Source: Syncephalis plumigaleata (Eukaryota > Zoopagomycota > Zoopagomycetes > Zoopagales > Piptocephalidaceae). From it: a DNA stretch of 22,380 nucleotides. The notes below the pieces were generated by a model. That model did not search any database and was not told the origin of the DNA. It saw only the letters and a list, made by a program, of their open reading frames with translations. Below are positions 21,828 through 22,380 of this stretch, in pieces; within the stretch, counting starts at the first letter, position 1; each line of letters starts with the position of its first letter. The translations under genes were made by a program, and so were the position numbers. Location of the stretch: NCBI GenBank assembly GCA_025201365.1, contig JAIXMF010000226.1, positions 1-22,380 of the forward strand, given 5' to 3'.

Positions 21828-22380
21828 CTACTCGAGTGTAATATCCATATCCCAATCTCTTAACAACGAAGAGTCATTATCGAATAGGGTTGGCTCGCTA
21901 TAAAACGCCATTGCCGGTGTCTTTTTAATACGTCGATTCGTTTCAGCATCGAATAACTATTGCATCATATATGAATTAGTTAGTAACGCTGTATTACATT
22001 ACAAATGAAGAAAGCATAACATTCACTTACCGTTGAATAGGTATGATCTACGAAATCTTCTAAATCATAGGATGGCTTGTTAAACTGCTGTGAGAATATT
22101 TGACTCAATGTTGCAACATTAGAATAGTAATGCTGATCCAATGCCTACAATATAATCATATAGTACCGATTAGTATACAATTATTATTATTATTATTATT
22201 ATTGTCATTCATCCTACCTGTATCTCCCATAATGAACTATCGATGGCCTGACATTTAGCCGGATCTACCTCGTCATATATATAAGGATCGCCATCGATAC
22301 TACTGATGGTTAATGCTAATAAGAATGAATAAATGAATGAATGAATGAATAAGTTATGTTATATGTGTGCACTAGCAATC
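21828..22380 (-). CDS. NOC4: NOC4, nucleolar complex protein, C-terminal exons only
   Basis: Noc4 pairs with Nop14 in the small-subunit processome for 40S ribosome assembly in the nucleolus. Three 3' exons are visible: 22315-22218, 22144-22031 and 21956-21828 (stop TAG at 21828-21830). A fourth exon may begin at or before 22373 if the intron donor is GTGCAC at 22372-22367. The protein reads DPYIYDEVDPAKCQAIDSSL then WEIQALDQHYYSNVATLSQI, followed by KPSYDLEDFVDHTYSTLFDA and RRIKKTPAMAF. SSLWE-x-x-L-x-x-HY and the YxxLF(D/E)xE block are the C-terminal signature of Noc4 in the CBF/Mak21 family. The upstream part of the gene lies beyond the window. It is convergent with the dynamin gene. Confidence 0.88.
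22180..22203. repeat. ATT microsatellite in a NOC4 intron
   Basis: Eight ATT units in a row within the 73-nt intron 22145-22217, so the repeat makes up a third of the intron. Confidence 0.8.
22325..22350. repeat. GAAT/AATG microsatellite in a NOC4 intron
   Basis: Repeated GAAT units (with one AAAT) in the next intron upstream. On the coding strand this reads as ATTC repeats leading into the acceptor TTATTAG. Confidence 0.7.

Overview
The window looks like nuclear DNA of a fungus, probably an early-diverging (non-Dikarya) lineage. Nearly every gene is split by short GT-AG introns of 44 to 135 nt with CTAAY-like branch points. The gene set includes homoserine dehydrogenase, an amino-acid biosynthesis enzyme that animals lack, beside BDP1, Rad17/Rad24, a Dnm1-type dynamin and NOC4. 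I cannot name the species from sequence alone. Gene models were built by hand-splicing; in every complete multi-exon gene the reading phase closes across all junctions.

Layout. 1-2064 (-): delta-1-pyrroline-5-carboxylate dehydrogenase of proline catabolism, 3' end outside the window. 2219-2338 (-): a short GTPase-like relic in its upstream region. 2726-4008 (+): homoserine dehydrogenase, head to head with the first gene. 4009-5157: mostly non-coding, with one doubtful small spliced ORF. 5158-6206 (+): an orphan seven-helix membrane protein. 6532-7682 (-): a coiled-coil protein made of tandem DNA repeats. 7683-8900: a gene-free, pyrimidine-rich stretch with imperfect ~110-120 bp repeats. 9057-10282 (+): an ABHD11/Imo32-like mitochondrial alpha/beta hydrolase. 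11340-13327 (+): BDP1, the TFIIIB B'' subunit. 13457-16720 (+): Rad17/Rad24 checkpoint clamp loader. 17016-18821 (+): intronless F-box protein. 19121-21677 (+): Dnm1/Drp1-type dynamin. 21828-22380 (-): 3' end of NOC4, convergent with the dynamin gene.

The genes do not form one pathway; they are housekeeping genes in a compact chromosome segment. Most intergenic gaps are 130-300 bp. The longer gaps (6.2-6.5, 7.7-9.0 and 10.3-11.3 kb) hold the one mobile-element signal: three related copies of a small Tc1/mariner-type MITE. The best copy (10986-11222) has 26-bp terminal inverted repeats and a TA target duplication. Two copies end 62 and 117 bp before the start codons of the hydrolase and BDP1 genes.

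I found no tRNA, rRNA or CRISPR array and nothing resembling a bacterial-style defence or biosynthetic cluster. The points most worth following are the MITE family and its promoter positions, the repeat-built coiled-coil protein, the orphan 7TM protein, and the unresolved start of the P5C dehydrogenase.
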